The notes below the pieces were generated by a model. It saw nothing but the letters and a program-made list of their open reading frames with translations, had not been told where the DNA came from and ran no database searches. Of a stretch of 64,000 nucleotides of DNA, positions 1 through 9,083 are shown piece after piece. The position numbers were made by a program, and so were the translations under genes. The stretch is taken from contig NZ_JAFBCC010000001.1 of the NCBI RefSeq assembly GCF_016907495.1, forward strand, positions 1,984,001 through 2,048,000, written 5' to 3'. The stretch is from Arthrobacter tumbae. GTDB taxonomy: Bacteria > Actinomycetota > Actinomycetes > Actinomycetales > Micrococcaceae. Within the stretch, counting starts at the first letter, position 1, and every line of letters starts with the position of its first letter.

Positions 1-732
1 GTGATCAACGAACCCTTAGCGATCTTCCCACCGCTTTCCGAGCTGGATTTCAGCTCGTACGCGACCGCGTTGAAGGACGAGAGCCAAGGAGGATTCGGGC
101 TCGCCCGGTTCATGGGGAACACCCTTTACGTCGCGATCGGCACAGTGATCCTCGCCATCCTATGCAGCGTCCTGGGCGCCTACGCCGCGGTCCGTCTCCG
201 GTTCTTCGGACGCGACACCGTCAACGGAATGTTCCTCGGGGTCTACCTGTTCCCCGGGATCGTGCTCGCCGTTCCCCTGTTCGTCGTCTTCTCACGTATC
301 GGGTTGAGAGGAGAGCTGATCGGCCTCGTCCTGATCTACCTCGCCCAGACGGTGCCGGTCGCCCTGTATATGCTCCGGAACTACTTCCTCGCGGTGCCGG
401 AGAGTATCGAGGAAGCCGCCATGATCGACGGCTGTTCCAGGCTCCAAGTGATCCGCCGGATCGTGCTGCCAACCGCAATGCCAGGGATCATCTCCACCGG
501 GCTCTACGTATTCATGATCGCCTGGAACGAGTTCCTCTACGCACTGCTCTTCCTCGCCGATGACCGCGACAGATGGACCGTTTCCCTCGGCGTCGCCCAA
601 CTGTCAGACTTCGCGGTGCCGGCAACGGTACTCATGGCCGGGTCGATCGCGATGACCATCCCCATCGTCATCGTCTTCATCATGGCCCAGCGCCTCCTAC
701 TCACCGGCCTCACAGCGGGAGCGGAGAAATGA
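1..732 (+). CDS. carbohydrate ABC transporter permease, MalG type (5' end probably outside window)
   Basis: Inner-membrane permease subunit of a sugar ABC importer, which would work with a second permease, a binding protein and an ATPase lying upstream of the window. The 243 residues hold about five hydrophobic helices and the EAA loop (EEAAMIDGCSRLQVIRRIVLP, about residues 137-157) that contacts the ATPase. MalG-type permeases are usually 270-300 residues and begin with an extra helix missing here, so the GTG at base 1 is probably internal and the gene partial. The stop overlaps the next start (ATGA), so it is cotranslated with the dehydrogenase gene. The substrate cannot be read from the sequence; the neighbours suggest a sugar or sugar acid. 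Confidence 0.9.
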   Translation: MINEPLAIFPPLSELDFSSYATALKDESQGGFGLARFMGNTLYVAIGTVILAILCSVLGAYAAVRLRFFGRDTVNGMFLGVYLFPGIVLAVPLFVVFSRIGLRGELIGLVLIYLAQTVPVALYMLRNYFLAVPESIEEAAMIDGCSRLQVIRRIVLPTAMPGIISTGLYVFMIAWNEFLYALLFLADDRDRWTVSLGVAQLSDFAVPATVLMAGSIAMTIPIVIVFIMAQRLLLTGLTAGAEK

Positions 733-2093
733 CAGGCAAAGCATTCATCCCGGCCCGCGTCGCCATTCTGGGTCTCGGTGGAAGGGGCGCTGAAGCTTAC
801 GGCTCCTGGCTGTTGAGACACCCCGCCAAAGCCACTGTTGTGGCAGTCGCGGAATTGATCAAAGCCCGCCGTGAAACGTTTGCTTCGCGGGCCGGCATTC
901 CGGCGGGCGGCCGGTTCTCAGACTGGCGGGAACTGATGTCACGGGCGGACGAACTGGCGTTGGACGCTGTCATCATTGCACTGCCAGACCGGGACCATCT
1001 CGAACCCTTGATCACCGCCGTGGAGAAAGGGATCGCAGTCTTACTGGAAAAACCTATCGCCCCCGACCCTGAAACGCTACGCGCGGTTCAAGAGCGCATC
1101 GCCGGGTTGGAACACCGGGTGGCGGTAGCGCACGTGCTTCGCGAGACACCGTTCTGGCGATCGATTAAGGCTGTCGTCGATTCGGGAATTCTCGGTGAGC
1201 TGGCCACCATCCGCATGGAAGAAAACATCGGGTTCTGGCATTTCGCGCACTCCTACGTGCGCGGCAACTGGAGTAATTCCGCGACGTCCAGCCCGATGGT
1301 CCTGGCGAAAACTTCGCACGACCTGGACATCATCCGGTGGCTCAGCGGCCAAACACCGGAACGGGTGGCAAGCTTCGGGAAGCTCCTGCACTTCCGTAGG
1401 GACCGAGCACCGGCGGGCGCACCGTCCCACTGCGTCAAGGGCTGCCCCGTCTCCGAAAGTTGCCCCTTCTACGCACCGCGCTACTACGCCGAGGCGCTCA
1501 AAGACGTACATGGATGGCCGGTAGCTCTCGTCACAGACGACACCACCGTTGAAGGACGACTCGAAGCCTTAGCGGTCAGCCCCTACGGGCGATGTGTCTA
1601 CCGCTGCGAAAACGACGTCGTCGACCATCAGCAAAGCCTCTTCGACTTCCCCAGCGGGCTCACTGCCACACTGACCACCTCCGCGTTCACCGGCCACAAC
1701 ACACGCACCTTCCAGATCACCGGCAGCCGAGGCGAAATGTCCGGCCAGATGGACTCCGGCCACATCCGATTGGAACGGTTCGCGCCCGAACCACCGCGGC
1801 TCGCGGACCTCGGAATCCAAGCTCTGGAATCCACCAACGGACCACTGGGCCACAATGTTTACGAGTGGACAGCCCTACCCGTAGCGTCAGATAACGGCGA
1901 TCACCGCGGGCATGCCGGCGGAGACGATGCACTTACCGAAAAATTCATCGACGGTGTGCTCAGCGACCATTTCGATGACCACGTCAGCACTACCCTCGCA
2001 ACCTCATTAGACAGCCACTGGATGGCATTCGCAGCCGAAGAGGCCAGGCTCAACAACACCATTATCGACTTCCCGGCGGGTCTTCCCGTATGA
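729..2093 (+). CDS. Gfo/Idh/MocA family oxidoreductase
   Basis: Cytoplasmic NAD(P)-dependent sugar or polyol dehydrogenase, 454 residues. The N-terminal Rossmann fold has the motif ILGLGGRGAEAYG (about residues 13-25), and the family signature EKP lies in LLEKPIAPD (about residue 107). A cysteine-rich insertion (CVKGCPVSESCPFY, about residue 240) is present in a subset of the family and its role is unknown. I chose the ATG that overlaps the permease stop by four bases rather than an in-frame start 156 bases upstream that would lie inside the permease gene. It is the second gene of a four-gene run, so it probably oxidises the imported sugar or its derivative. Exact substrate unknown. Confidence 0.9.
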   Translation: MTGKAFIPARVAILGLGGRGAEAYGSWLLRHPAKATVVAVAELIKARRETFASRAGIPAGGRFSDWRELMSRADELALDAVIIALPDRDHLEPLITAVEKGIAVLLEKPIAPDPETLRAVQERIAGLEHRVAVAHVLRETPFWRSIKAVVDSGILGELATIRMEENIGFWHFAHSYVRGNWSNSATSSPMVLAKTSHDLDIIRWLSGQTPERVASFGKLLHFRRDRAPAGAPSHCVKGCPVSESCPFYAPRYYAEALKDVHGWPVALVTDDTTVEGRLEALAVSPYGRCVYRCENDVVDHQQSLFDFPSGLTATLTTSAFTGHNTRTFQITGSRGEMSGQMDSGHIRLERFAPEPPRLADLGIQALESTNGPLGHNVYEWTALPVASDNGDHRGHAGGDDALTEKFIDGVLSDHFDDHVSTTLATSLDSHWMAFAAEEARLNNTIIDFPAGLPV

Positions 2094-2118
2094 CCGTCAG
2101 AATCTCAGAGAGCGACGA

Positions 2119-3309
2119 ATGAGGATCACCGACGTCCGCCTGCGCCGGATCGAGGGCGTTCTTCCGACAGGCGAAGACGTATGGGAGGAACGACTCGCCC
2201 GTCCCATCGACATCTACCCCGAATACCGCAGAGACAATGACTTCGAGGGTGGCGTGCAACTCGTTGACGGGTTCCACATCACCACGTTCTTCCTGGAAGT
2301 GGAAACCGATCAAGGAGTGACCGGCCGGGCAGGACCTATCCCCGAAGGGGTCGCTTTCATCATCGCCCGCAGCCTGCGCAAGCTCCTGCTCGGCCAGGAC
2401 CCCATCGCCGGAGAAAAGCTGTGGGACCAGATGCACCGCAGCCTAATCCACGGACGCCAAGGCGAGGCCATGCTGGCCATCAGCGCCGTCGACTGTGCGC
2501 TGTGGGACATCAAGGGGCTCTGGCTCGACCAACCGGTCTATCGCCTGCTCGGTGGACCCACCCGGGACGAAATACCCGCCTATGCGTCGATGCTGGGATT
2601 CTCCGTCCTCGATGAGCAGCGGGTACAGAACCGCGCGCTCGAGTACAAAGAGCTGGGATTTCCTGCCCAGAAGTGGTTCTTCCGGCACGGACCCATGAGT
2701 GGGCATGACGGGATGCGGCAGAACGTCAACCTGGTTCGCACCGTCCGCGAAGCCGTGGGCGAGGACTACGACCTGATGTTCGACTGCTGGCAGGCAATGG
2801 ATGTCCACTACGCCGCGGAGCTGGCTGATCGGATCAAGGAGTTCAAGCCACGCTGGCTCGAAGAAGCAGTCATGCCGGACCGGGTGGGCAGCTACAGCGA
2901 ACTGAAAAGGCGAACCTCCATCCCCCTAGCAGGAGCGGAACACGAATACACCAGGTGGGGAATGAAGCGCTTCGTCGACGCGAACGCCCTGGACGTCCTT
3001 CAGCCCGACATTTACTGGTGCGGCGGCCTATCCGAGACCCTGAAGATCGCCGCATACGCCACCACCCACGATCTCACGGTCATTCCCCACGGACACTCGG
3101 CAACCGCCACCCTTCATTTCTCCCTTACGCAATCTCCGATTCACACCCCGTACCAGGAACATCTGGTCACGTGGAACAGAATTCACCAGTACTTCCTCGA
3201 GAATCCCGTGACCCCGGCGAACGGGCAGCTCACCCTACCAACCGCGAGCGGCCTCGGGATGACCCTGGATGAAGCGAAGATTCACCGTGAGGAAGTGGTA
3301 TTTACCTGA
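2119..3309 (+). CDS. enolase-superfamily sugar-acid dehydratase (mandelate racemase/muconate lactonizing type)
   Basis: Probable Mg-dependent acid-sugar dehydratase or racemase, 396 residues, the usual length. The N-terminal capping domain is followed by a modified TIM barrel. Likely metal ligands are the Asp in LMFDCWQ (about 222), the Glu in RWLEEAVMPD (about 248) and the Glu in GAEHEYT (about 275). The Lys in QKWFFRHG (about 185) and the His in VIPHGHS (about 326) look like the acid/base pair of the mandelate-racemase group. It starts 25 bases after the dehydrogenase stop, consistent with an operon that converts a sugar to its acid and then dehydrates it. The substrate is inferred only as an acid sugar. 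Confidence 0.9.
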   Translation: MRITDVRLRRIEGVLPTGEDVWEERLARPIDIYPEYRRDNDFEGGVQLVDGFHITTFFLEVETDQGVTGRAGPIPEGVAFIIARSLRKLLLGQDPIAGEKLWDQMHRSLIHGRQGEAMLAISAVDCALWDIKGLWLDQPVYRLLGGPTRDEIPAYASMLGFSVLDEQRVQNRALEYKELGFPAQKWFFRHGPMSGHDGMRQNVNLVRTVREAVGEDYDLMFDCWQAMDVHYAAELADRIKEFKPRWLEEAVMPDRVGSYSELKRRTSIPLAGAEHEYTRWGMKRFVDANALDVLQPDIYWCGGLSETLKIAAYATTHDLTVIPHGHSATATLHFSLTQSPIHTPYQEHLVTWNRIHQYFLENPVTPANGQLTLPTASGLGMTLDEAKIHREEVVFT

Positions 3310-3373
3310 ACCCAACAGAAGTTGCGGTCCAAAACGCAGAACCCCCCAGCCCAAGCAGCTAGGAGAACACGAT

Positions 3374-4669
3374 ATGCCCATGCAGAAGATCAGAACGGTT
3401 GCCCTGGCAGCCACGCTCGCCGTCGGCACCATCAGCGCGCTGGCAGTCCCGGCGGCCGGAAATTCCGACCCCGACAGCCCGAAGCCGGAGAACAAAGTGG
3501 TGCTCTTCGCCATCGACGGGTTCGACGCGGATTACCTCGATGGACGCGCGGACCTTCCAAACATCGACAAACTAGCGGCCAGAGGTTCACTGACCTCAAG
3601 CACAGGAGTCATGTCGTCAATGACCAACCAGTCCTGGGCTTCAGTGGCCACCGGCGCATACCCCGAGCGAACCCTCAACGCGTCCTACTACCTGGACAAC
3701 ACCGGCGTAGCCCGCGGGCAATCCCGGGTCATCGCCGTGGAAACCCTCGCCGAGTCGCTGGTCGCGGCAGGCAAGACGGTGGCTTCCGTCCAATGGTTCA
3801 TCATGCAAAACCGCGGTGTAGCCTACGGAAACCCCGAAGCGCTCTACACACAGCCTGGAGGTGACTGCCAGGAACGCGGAAACGATGCAGTCGATCTCAT
3901 CGAAAACGAGCCCGTCGACTCCAACGGAACGATGGTCACCATGCCCGAGGTGCCCGACCTGCTCGTCATGTATTGCGACGATGTTGACGGTGCAGGCCAC
4001 GCTACCGGTGAGAACAGCGCAGAAACCAAAAACGCCCTAGAGCGCGTCGACGCGCAAATTGGTCGGGTAGTGGAGGCAACAAAGAAGGCTGGAACTTACG
4101 CCCACACAACCTTCCTGCTGACCGGAGACCATGGAATCACCTCCTACGATGACGTCAACGGACCCCAGAGCGAAGCCGCCATCGAAGCCGCCGGCTACGA
4201 AGCGGAATGGGTCAGCTCAGGCCGCCGCCCATCACCGGACACCGAGGTAGCCCTCGTCGGTGGAGGGCTCACCTCCGTGCACCTGCTCGGTGAGCTGGCA
4301 GGCAACACCGACGCCGCCGGACGGGTCGCTGCCGCCCTCCGAGAAGTCGAAGGAATCGGTGGAATCTACACCAAGGAAGACCAGGCTGACATGAAAATGG
4401 CACCATCCTACGGCGATCTCATCGTCGAGCCGGCACCGGGCTGGGCCATGTTCGCCGCCGACTCACCCCTCACACGCGGACGCCACGGCACCACAAACGA
4501 ACTCAACGTTGCATTCCTGATCAGCGGCGCCGGCGTCGTGCCCGGACGCGCACCCGAGAACCCACGACACGTCGACGTCGCCCCGACCATCTCACGCATC
4601 CTCGGCGTTGAGCCGCCAACCGCAGCACAAGGACGCGCACTCACAGAATCCTTCACCCCCCGGCCATAA
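3374..4669 (+). CDS. secreted alkaline-phosphatase-superfamily phosphodiesterase
   Basis: Exported two-metal hydrolase of the type I phosphodiesterase/nucleotide pyrophosphatase group, 431 residues. A signal peptide (VALAATLAVGTISALAVPAAG) precedes the catalytic domain. Metal-ligand candidates are the Asp in FAIDGFDADY, the DDVDGAGH segment, GDHG, and the His in RGRHGT near the C-terminus; the nucleophile is the Thr or Ser in SSMTNQSWAS. The start at 3374 is preceded by AGGAG; a longer in-frame reading would overlap the previous gene. Its substrate, perhaps a phosphorylated or phosphonylated sugar, is not visible. A 12-bp perfect hairpin follows 18 bases after the stop, closing the operon. 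Confidence 0.85.
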   Translation: MPMQKIRTVALAATLAVGTISALAVPAAGNSDPDSPKPENKVVLFAIDGFDADYLDGRADLPNIDKLAARGSLTSSTGVMSSMTNQSWASVATGAYPERTLNASYYLDNTGVARGQSRVIAVETLAESLVAAGKTVASVQWFIMQNRGVAYGNPEALYTQPGGDCQERGNDAVDLIENEPVDSNGTMVTMPEVPDLLVMYCDDVDGAGHATGENSAETKNALERVDAQIGRVVEATKKAGTYAHTTFLLTGDHGITSYDDVNGPQSEAAIEAAGYEAEWVSSGRRPSPDTEVALVGGGLTSVHLLGELAGNTDAAGRVAAALREVEGIGGIYTKEDQADMKMAPSYGDLIVEPAPGWAMFAADSPLTRGRHGTTNELNVAFLISGAGVVPGRAPENPRHVDVAPTISRILGVEPPTAAQGRALTESFTPRP

Positions 4670-4687
4670 CACTAACGACCCCCGAAC

Positions 4688-4726
4688 CGAGGGGATGACC
4701 GTGACGAGTCCACCGTCATCCCCTCG
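4688..4726 (+). terminator. hairpin terminator of the sugar-acid operon
   Basis: CGAGGGGATGAC (4688-4699) pairs perfectly with GTCATCCCCTCG (4715-4726) around a 15-base loop. There is no T-run, as is common in actinobacteria. Confidence 0.75.
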
Positions 4727-4962
4727 ATCCCGACATAACCGAAGAACGGTTCACTGCGTCATCGCAGCCACAGAGTTGGGTAATTCATCCATCCGGAATT
4801 GACGAACTGGTACGGCAATTACCTGTCGTGTGGGAAGCACCGGCGGGGCAAGGAGAGAGATCCGTCACCAGCGCGTGGATCCTCTGGGACTTCCCTCCAC
4901 CATCATGCGAATCTATTGTCCGAAGTGCCTCGAACACCGGGCGCAAGGCTAGGAGCTAGAAC

Positions 4963-5748
4963 GTGACCGTTGCGGATAACAACATCCGGCTCGATGACCG
5001 TGGAATTCTAATCTCCGGCGGACTGGGCGCTTTGGGCGGTGCGATCGTGAACACGCTTACCGCGGCAGGAGCCCGAGTAGTCATCAACGACATTAAGCCC
5101 GAAGACCAACTGTGTGAGCTGCCCCATTCCGTCGAAGGATACATACAAGGAGACGCTTCAACCGCGGGCCAAACCACCCTTCTCGTAGACCGATGCACCG
5201 AAATACTCGGTCGCCTCCCAGACGTCGTGTGTTGCCACGCGGGCATCGTCCGCTCGGCTCCGATTCTTGAGCACACGGCGCAGGACTTGGAAGACATGCT
5301 CCGCACCAACGTCATCGCACAGTTCTCTCTCGCGCAGGAGGTTTCGAGGAGGTGGGTGGCCGAAAACAAACCAGGCCACCTGATATTCACTAGTTCCTGG
5401 GTCCAAGACATCCCATGGCCGGGAATCGCCGGATACATCGCCACGAAATCTGCGCTGAAGGCAATCGCTAGGAGTTTCGCAAGAGAACTTGCACCATACG
5501 GCATCAGGGCGAACATACTAGCCCCAGGAATCGTGGCGGCGGGCATGGCACAACACCAATGGGACACCGAGCCCGACTACCGGACACGGACCAGCAGAGC
5601 GATCCCGCTCAGGAAAATGCAGGACCCACAATCAGTTGCCGACGCTTTCCTATTCCTCGCCAGCGATTCAGCCAGCTACATGACCGGTTCAACCCTGCTC
5701 GTCGACGGTGGCGCGAGCCTCTACCCGATGGACGAAACCGAACACTGA
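4963..5748 (+). CDS. SDR family oxidoreductase
   Basis: Short-chain dehydrogenase/reductase, 261 residues, typical of the classical group. The cofactor loop is GGLGALGG (about residues 19-26), slightly divergent from TGxxxGxG. The active-site Ser lies in FTSSWVQD (about 145) and the YxxxK pair in YIATK (about 158-162). The C-terminus has LLVDGGASL, usual for this fold. GTG start with AGGAG 9 bases upstream. It stands alone on the plus strand, about 290 bases after the phosphodiesterase gene and beyond a terminator, so it has its own promoter. It may oxidise a keto-acid or sugar acid from the upstream pathway; that link is inference. Confidence 0.88.
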   Translation: MTVADNNIRLDDRGILISGGLGALGGAIVNTLTAAGARVVINDIKPEDQLCELPHSVEGYIQGDASTAGQTTLLVDRCTEILGRLPDVVCCHAGIVRSAPILEHTAQDLEDMLRTNVIAQFSLAQEVSRRWVAENKPGHLIFTSSWVQDIPWPGIAGYIATKSALKAIARSFARELAPYGIRANILAPGIVAAGMAQHQWDTEPDYRTRTSRAIPLRKMQDPQSVADAFLFLASDSASYMTGSTLLVDGGASLYPMDETEH

Positions 5749-5958
5749 CCCCGCCGTGAGTGCCAGGACATTAGGAGTGGTCCTCTCACACAATGTAGAG
5801 AACTACCGCAACCGGGATCCTCTACCGCTGCTTCTGGGCCTGCGCCGAAGTGCACGGTGGAAGATGGTGCGTAGACGTCGCCGCACCCGACGCTGTTTCA
5901 GACTCCCTAGATCTAACGACTGCCGCTGCTATAGGCAAGCTGACATGTCTGTGTAGGT

Positions 5959-6456
5959 TCAGTCGCGGGGCACTGGAGCCGTCCAGCTCCCTTCGCTTCG
6001 GATGGCGTGGGTGATTCGGTGTGTGATTTCGCGTAGCTGCCGGGTTTGTGGTTTGGTGAGTCGATCGAGGACCAGCTCGCGGACCGTTTGCACGTGACCG
6101 GGTGCCGCATCCTCGATCTTCTGACGGCCGATGTCGGTGAGGACTGCCAGGGTGTATCGGCCGTCGGTGGGGTCGGGTGTTCGCCGCATCCAGCCCTTGG
6201 ATTCCAGCCGCGTAGCCGCGCGCGACAGGCGCGATAGTGAGCTGTTTGCGTACCCGGACAGGACGCTCATACGGAGGCTGGAGTCGGGTGCGTGGGCCAG
6301 CGCGTACAGCACACCGTATTCGAAGTGGGTCAGCTGCGCGTCTCGTTGCAGCTGACTGTCCAGGGCTGCCGGTAGCCACTCAAGAACAGTCGCCAGCCCG
6401 GCCCAGGTCTCGAGCTCCTCACTCGTGAAACTTGCCGAAGTGTCGGAGTCTTCCAT
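5959..6456 (-). CDS. MarR family transcriptional regulator
   Basis: Winged-helix DNA-binding dimer of 165 residues. The pattern is standard: LTHFEYGVLYALAHAPD, a recognition helix around SSLSRLSRAATRLESKGW, and the wing RTPDPTDGRYTLAVLT. It is divergent from the SDR gene at 6580 with 123 bases between them, the classic arrangement for a MarR protein that represses its neighbour and itself and is released by a small aromatic or electrophilic ligand. The ligand is unknown. Confidence 0.9.
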   Translation of the reverse strand: MEDSDTSASFTSEELETWAGLATVLEWLPAALDSQLQRDAQLTHFEYGVLYALAHAPDSSLRMSVLSGYANSSLSRLSRAATRLESKGWMRRTPDPTDGRYTLAVLTDIGRQKIEDAAPGHVQTVRELVLDRLTKPQTRQLREITHRITHAIRSEGSWTAPVPRD

Positions 6457-6491
6457 TCCCCCAGAATAGCCGACTGCAGGCCCTCCTGTGA

Positions 6492-6545
6492 CTTGCTTAG
6501 GAAACTCAAGCCATCCTAGTGTTCACTTGACTAAGAAAGTTAAAG
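6492..6545. promoter_or_regulatory. candidate MarR operators in the divergent promoter
   Basis: Two related sites, CTTGCTTAGGAAACTCAAG (6492-6510) and CTTGACTAAGAAAGTTAAAG (6526-6545), lie between the marR-type gene and the SDR gene. Each is an imperfect palindrome with CTTG at one end. Their position and repetition suggest regulator binding; this is inferred. Confidence 0.5.
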
Positions 6546-6579
6546 CCGCCGCCGGGCGGCAGTAGGAGGTGGGAAAATA

Positions 6580-7371
6580 ATGGATCTGGAATTGGTCGGT
6601 AAGAGAGCCTTCATCAGCGGTTCGACGCAGGGTATTGGTTACGCGATCGCTGAAGCGCTGCTGCGCGAGGGGGCAACGGTCGTGGTCAACGGCCGCGACG
6701 AGCAGAACGTACTGACGGCAGTTGAGAGGCTGAAGGTGGACGTGCCGGATGCTGATGTCACCGGTATCGCTGCGGACTTCACCGACCCCGAGCAGGTGCG
6801 TGAACTGATGTCCCTGTTGGGCGAGGTGGACGTCCTGATCAACAATGTTGGCGTGTTCGATGTCTTGGACTTCATGGAGATTCCCGATGAGGAATGGCAG
6901 CGCTATTTCGACATCAACGTGATGAGCGGGGTTCGGCTCTCCCGGCATGCGCTCGGCCCGATGCTTGCCAACGGCTGGGGTCGGATCATCTTCATCGCCA
7001 GCGAGTCCGGAGTGAACGTCCCAGCCCAGATGGTGCATTACGGGATGACCAAGGCAGCGATGCTCGCCCTCGGGAACGGGCTGGCCAAGCTCACCCGGGG
7101 AACCCAGGTCACAGTGAACACCGTCCTCGGCGGGCCAACCTACTCGCACGGCGTAGCCCAAGCAGTCGAGGGCATCGCACACACCCAGGGCATGGCCCCG
7201 GGTGACCTCAAGAACGCCATCGCGGCAGGGAACCAGACGTCCCTACTGCAACGGTTCATCGAACCCACCGAAATCGCGGACCTGGCGCTCTACCTCGCAA
7301 GCCCGCGATCCTCCGCCACGAACGGCGCCGCCCTCCGCGCCGACGGCGGAACCCTCACCGGCATCCTCTGA
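6580..7371 (+). CDS. SDR family oxidoreductase, divergent from MarR
   Basis: Classical short-chain dehydrogenase of 263 residues. The cofactor motif is SGSTQGIGYAIA (about residues 13-24) and NNVG marks the central strand. The catalytic triad is Ser in FIASESG, Tyr in VHYGMTKAA and Lys four residues later. The C-terminal half ends ADGGTLTGIL. The loop after the active site is longer than usual (HGVAQAVEGIAHTQGMAPGD), seen in SDRs annotated as oxidoreductases of unknown substrate. AGGAGG stands 11 bases before the ATG. Likely controlled by the MarR protein encoded opposite. Confidence 0.9.
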   Translation: MDLELVGKRAFISGSTQGIGYAIAEALLREGATVVVNGRDEQNVLTAVERLKVDVPDADVTGIAADFTDPEQVRELMSLLGEVDVLINNVGVFDVLDFMEIPDEEWQRYFDINVMSGVRLSRHALGPMLANGWGRIIFIASESGVNVPAQMVHYGMTKAAMLALGNGLAKLTRGTQVTVNTVLGGPTYSHGVAQAVEGIAHTQGMAPGDLKNAIAAGNQTSLLQRFIEPTEIADLALYLASPRSSATNGAALRADGGTLTGIL

Positions 7372-7495
7372 CCGCCGCGCCACAGGGTGTCGACATCAAC
7401 CCAACTGTCCGACGGCCCTGCCGTAACTTCTACTCGCACGGTAAAGGATCGGTGGGTTCACTCTCACCACATGACTGCGCCTTTAGGATGCAGTA

Positions 7496-8053
7496 ATGAG
7501 CTCCTGGAATCTCCTATCGCTGCGGCCGCAAGATCCGGAGTTCATCGCCGCGGCGTTCGGGAAGGAGTCGCACCGGTACCAACGGCGAGAAAGCCACCGG
7601 TTAGACATCGTTGTCGACGGCCAGCCCTTGCGTTCCTGGGTGCGAGGCTGGGAACAGCCCGAGTGGCAGCACGAACTGCCAATCCTGGATTTCGTAACCC
7701 AGCTCTCCCGGTCAGCACCGTCGGAAGCAAAGCAACAGATAGATCAGTTGCGAGGACCCCAACCAGGCCAGGAGCCAGCGACGGCCGAGATGCTGTATTG
7801 CCCCGCTTGCTTCGACATATCTGACGGGATCCTTGCAGTAGAAATCAGCCGCACCGAAGAAACCGTTACGTGGCAACGATTCGGCTGGATCGATGAGAAT
7901 GGAAGCACTGCTGACGCTCTGATTCCTAACGCGAGCCCGTTCTCATTTGATGCATCAGCGTACGACCACGAATTGAATAAGGCTCAAACCGCGCTCACCA
8001 GGAATTGGCGCACGCGATTCCGGCGGGGGCCGCATCAACCGGGAGGATACTGA
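7496..8053 (+). CDS. unknown protein, member 1 of the local CPxC/VTWxxFGW family
   Basis: 185-residue soluble protein, function unknown. It shows the landmarks shared with five other genes in this window: VVDGQPLRSWV (about residue 38), YCPACFD (about 99), a strand pair ending VTWQRFGW (about 130) and FSFDASAYD near the end. In this member the second cysteine pair is reduced (SDGILAVEIS where others have CGAVS), so any metal site would be incomplete. Arginine-rich tail (RTRFRRG). The TGA stop overlaps the ATG of the next reading frame. It opens the accessory array. Similar small genes occur in actinobacteria without assigned function; an immunity-type role is only a guess. Confidence 0.75.
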   Translation: MSSWNLLSLRPQDPEFIAAAFGKESHRYQRRESHRLDIVVDGQPLRSWVRGWEQPEWQHELPILDFVTQLSRSAPSEAKQQIDQLRGPQPGQEPATAEMLYCPACFDISDGILAVEISRTEETVTWQRFGWIDENGSTADALIPNASPFSFDASAYDHELNKAQTALTRNWRTRFRRGPHQPGGY

Positions 8054-8532
8054 TGGGCCGCCACGGACGAGGCGACGGCCGGCGGCGTGCCACCTCACGG
8101 TTCAGGGTCATCCGGGTGGCAGCCGGAGTAGTGGACCTCTGCGACACTGTCATTGACTATGTTGCCGCGCTACTTCATCCAGAAGCAGGCTCCGTCCTGC
8201 CGCTTGACCCACCTTTCGCTTCCTCTGGAGCTAGCTCTCGCCGGATGCGCTTGTCGTGGCGGAAAGCCTTGCGGGTGGCCAGCATAAGGTCTTTCCCGGA
8301 AGGTGCGTGGACTGAGCATCACATCGGCGTAATCGTGGGCGGCGCAAGAGCTAACCACTATGTTGCTGCTCGTCCTAGCTCACCCGGGTCCTGCGACATC
8401 TTGCTGTCCAGGCGGATGAATCGGCGTGGACGCTGCGAGCTCTACAAAGACACGTCACAGGCTGTGCTCGAAGAAGCCACGGACCTGAGTCTCGTCCGAT
8501 GGATGCCCGTGGGCATCCATCGGACGCGATAA
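8053..8532 (+). CDS. hypothetical protein, translationally coupled to 7496-8053
   Basis: 159-residue frame of unknown function. Support comes from context: its ATG overlaps the previous stop (TGATG) and GGGAGGA lies six bases upstream, an ideal ribosome binding site. Against it, the composition is arginine-rich, codon third positions are mixed, and no domain is recognised. A perfect 15-bp hairpin (8494-8525) lies within its last codons, which would be an odd place for a terminator if the whole frame is translated. It could be a decayed gene. Confidence 0.4.
   Translation: MGRHGRGDGRRRATSRFRVIRVAAGVVDLCDTVIDYVAALLHPEAGSVLPLDPPFASSGASSRRMRLSWRKALRVASIRSFPEGAWTEHHIGVIVGGARANHYVAARPSSPGSCDILLSRRMNRRGRCELYKDTSQAVLEEATDLSLVRWMPVGIHRTR
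8494..8525. terminator. perfect 15-bp hairpin
   Basis: GTCCGATGGATGCCC is followed, after two bases, by its exact reverse complement. It sits at the 3' end of the 7496-8532 unit and probably terminates it. There is no T-run. Confidence 0.6.
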
Positions 8533-8630
8533 CGAGCACTCACTTCCGACGCGCAACCGAATCCACCGACCCACTAACGACGCTCACCATGTAGGAGTGC
8601 TTTCAGCAGCACATCCCGAGCGAGGACGCG

Positions 8631-8645
8631 CGCGGTGAGGGATCC
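8631..8645 (+). repeat. dispersed TGAGGGATC motif, copy 1
   Basis: CGCGGTGAGGGATCC, sense on the plus strand, 52 bases before the ATG at 8697. Confidence 0.7.
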
Positions 8646-8696
8646 GTCGAGCTGATGGTCTTGTTGCTGAGTATCACGGGGACAACAATGGGTTAG

Positions 8697-8993
8697 ATGG
8701 GGAACTCAAAGGAGCGAGGCGAACTTCGCCGCTCAAGAACACTTCTAGTCTCTGCGCTTCTTGGTGTTGGATTCGTAATCTGCGCAACGCTGTTCGCATC
8801 GCTCATGTCCCGATACTTCTGGGTCGAAGATTCAGGAGTAAAAGAAGGATCGGCCACATTCGACCATCTGGTGAGCGCGACTCCCAGCGAACAAGGACTG
8901 TTTGCCTTCGCGGGTCTGCTGATCGTCATTGGAGTCGTTGCCTGGATCTGGCGGCCTTCTCCACCTAATCAGTGGCGCGGAGCGCAGGACTAG
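8697..8993 (+). CDS. small two-helix membrane protein
   Basis: 98 residues with two hydrophobic segments (about 16-36 and 68-85) joined by an acidic external or periplasmic loop. The basic N-terminus (KERGELRRSR) suggests it is cytoplasmic, so both ends would face the cytoplasm. No family recognised. It forms a single-gene unit between two copies of the dispersed motif. Confidence 0.65.
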   Translation: MGNSKERGELRRSRTLLVSALLGVGFVICATLFASLMSRYFWVEDSGVKEGSATFDHLVSATPSEQGLFAFAGLLIVIGVVAWIWRPSPPNQWRGAQD

Positions 8994-9034
8994 ATGGTTC
9001 AGTAGCGTCGCTTCGGCTCACCATCCGCGCCGAA

Positions 9035-9047
9035 CGGTGAGGGATCG
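9035..9047 (+). repeat. dispersed TGAGGGATC motif, copy 2
   Basis: CGGTGAGGGATCG on the plus strand, 37 bases before the ATG at 9084. Confidence 0.7.
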
Positions 9048-9083
9048 GTTCTCGACTGCGGGTGGGGATGTAAGGATGAGCTG

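Noticed and set aside
573..728. Longer start for the Gfo/Idh/MocA gene
   Set aside because: Would lie inside the permease gene; the ATGA overlap at 729 gives the normal N-terminus with the Rossmann motif at residue 13.
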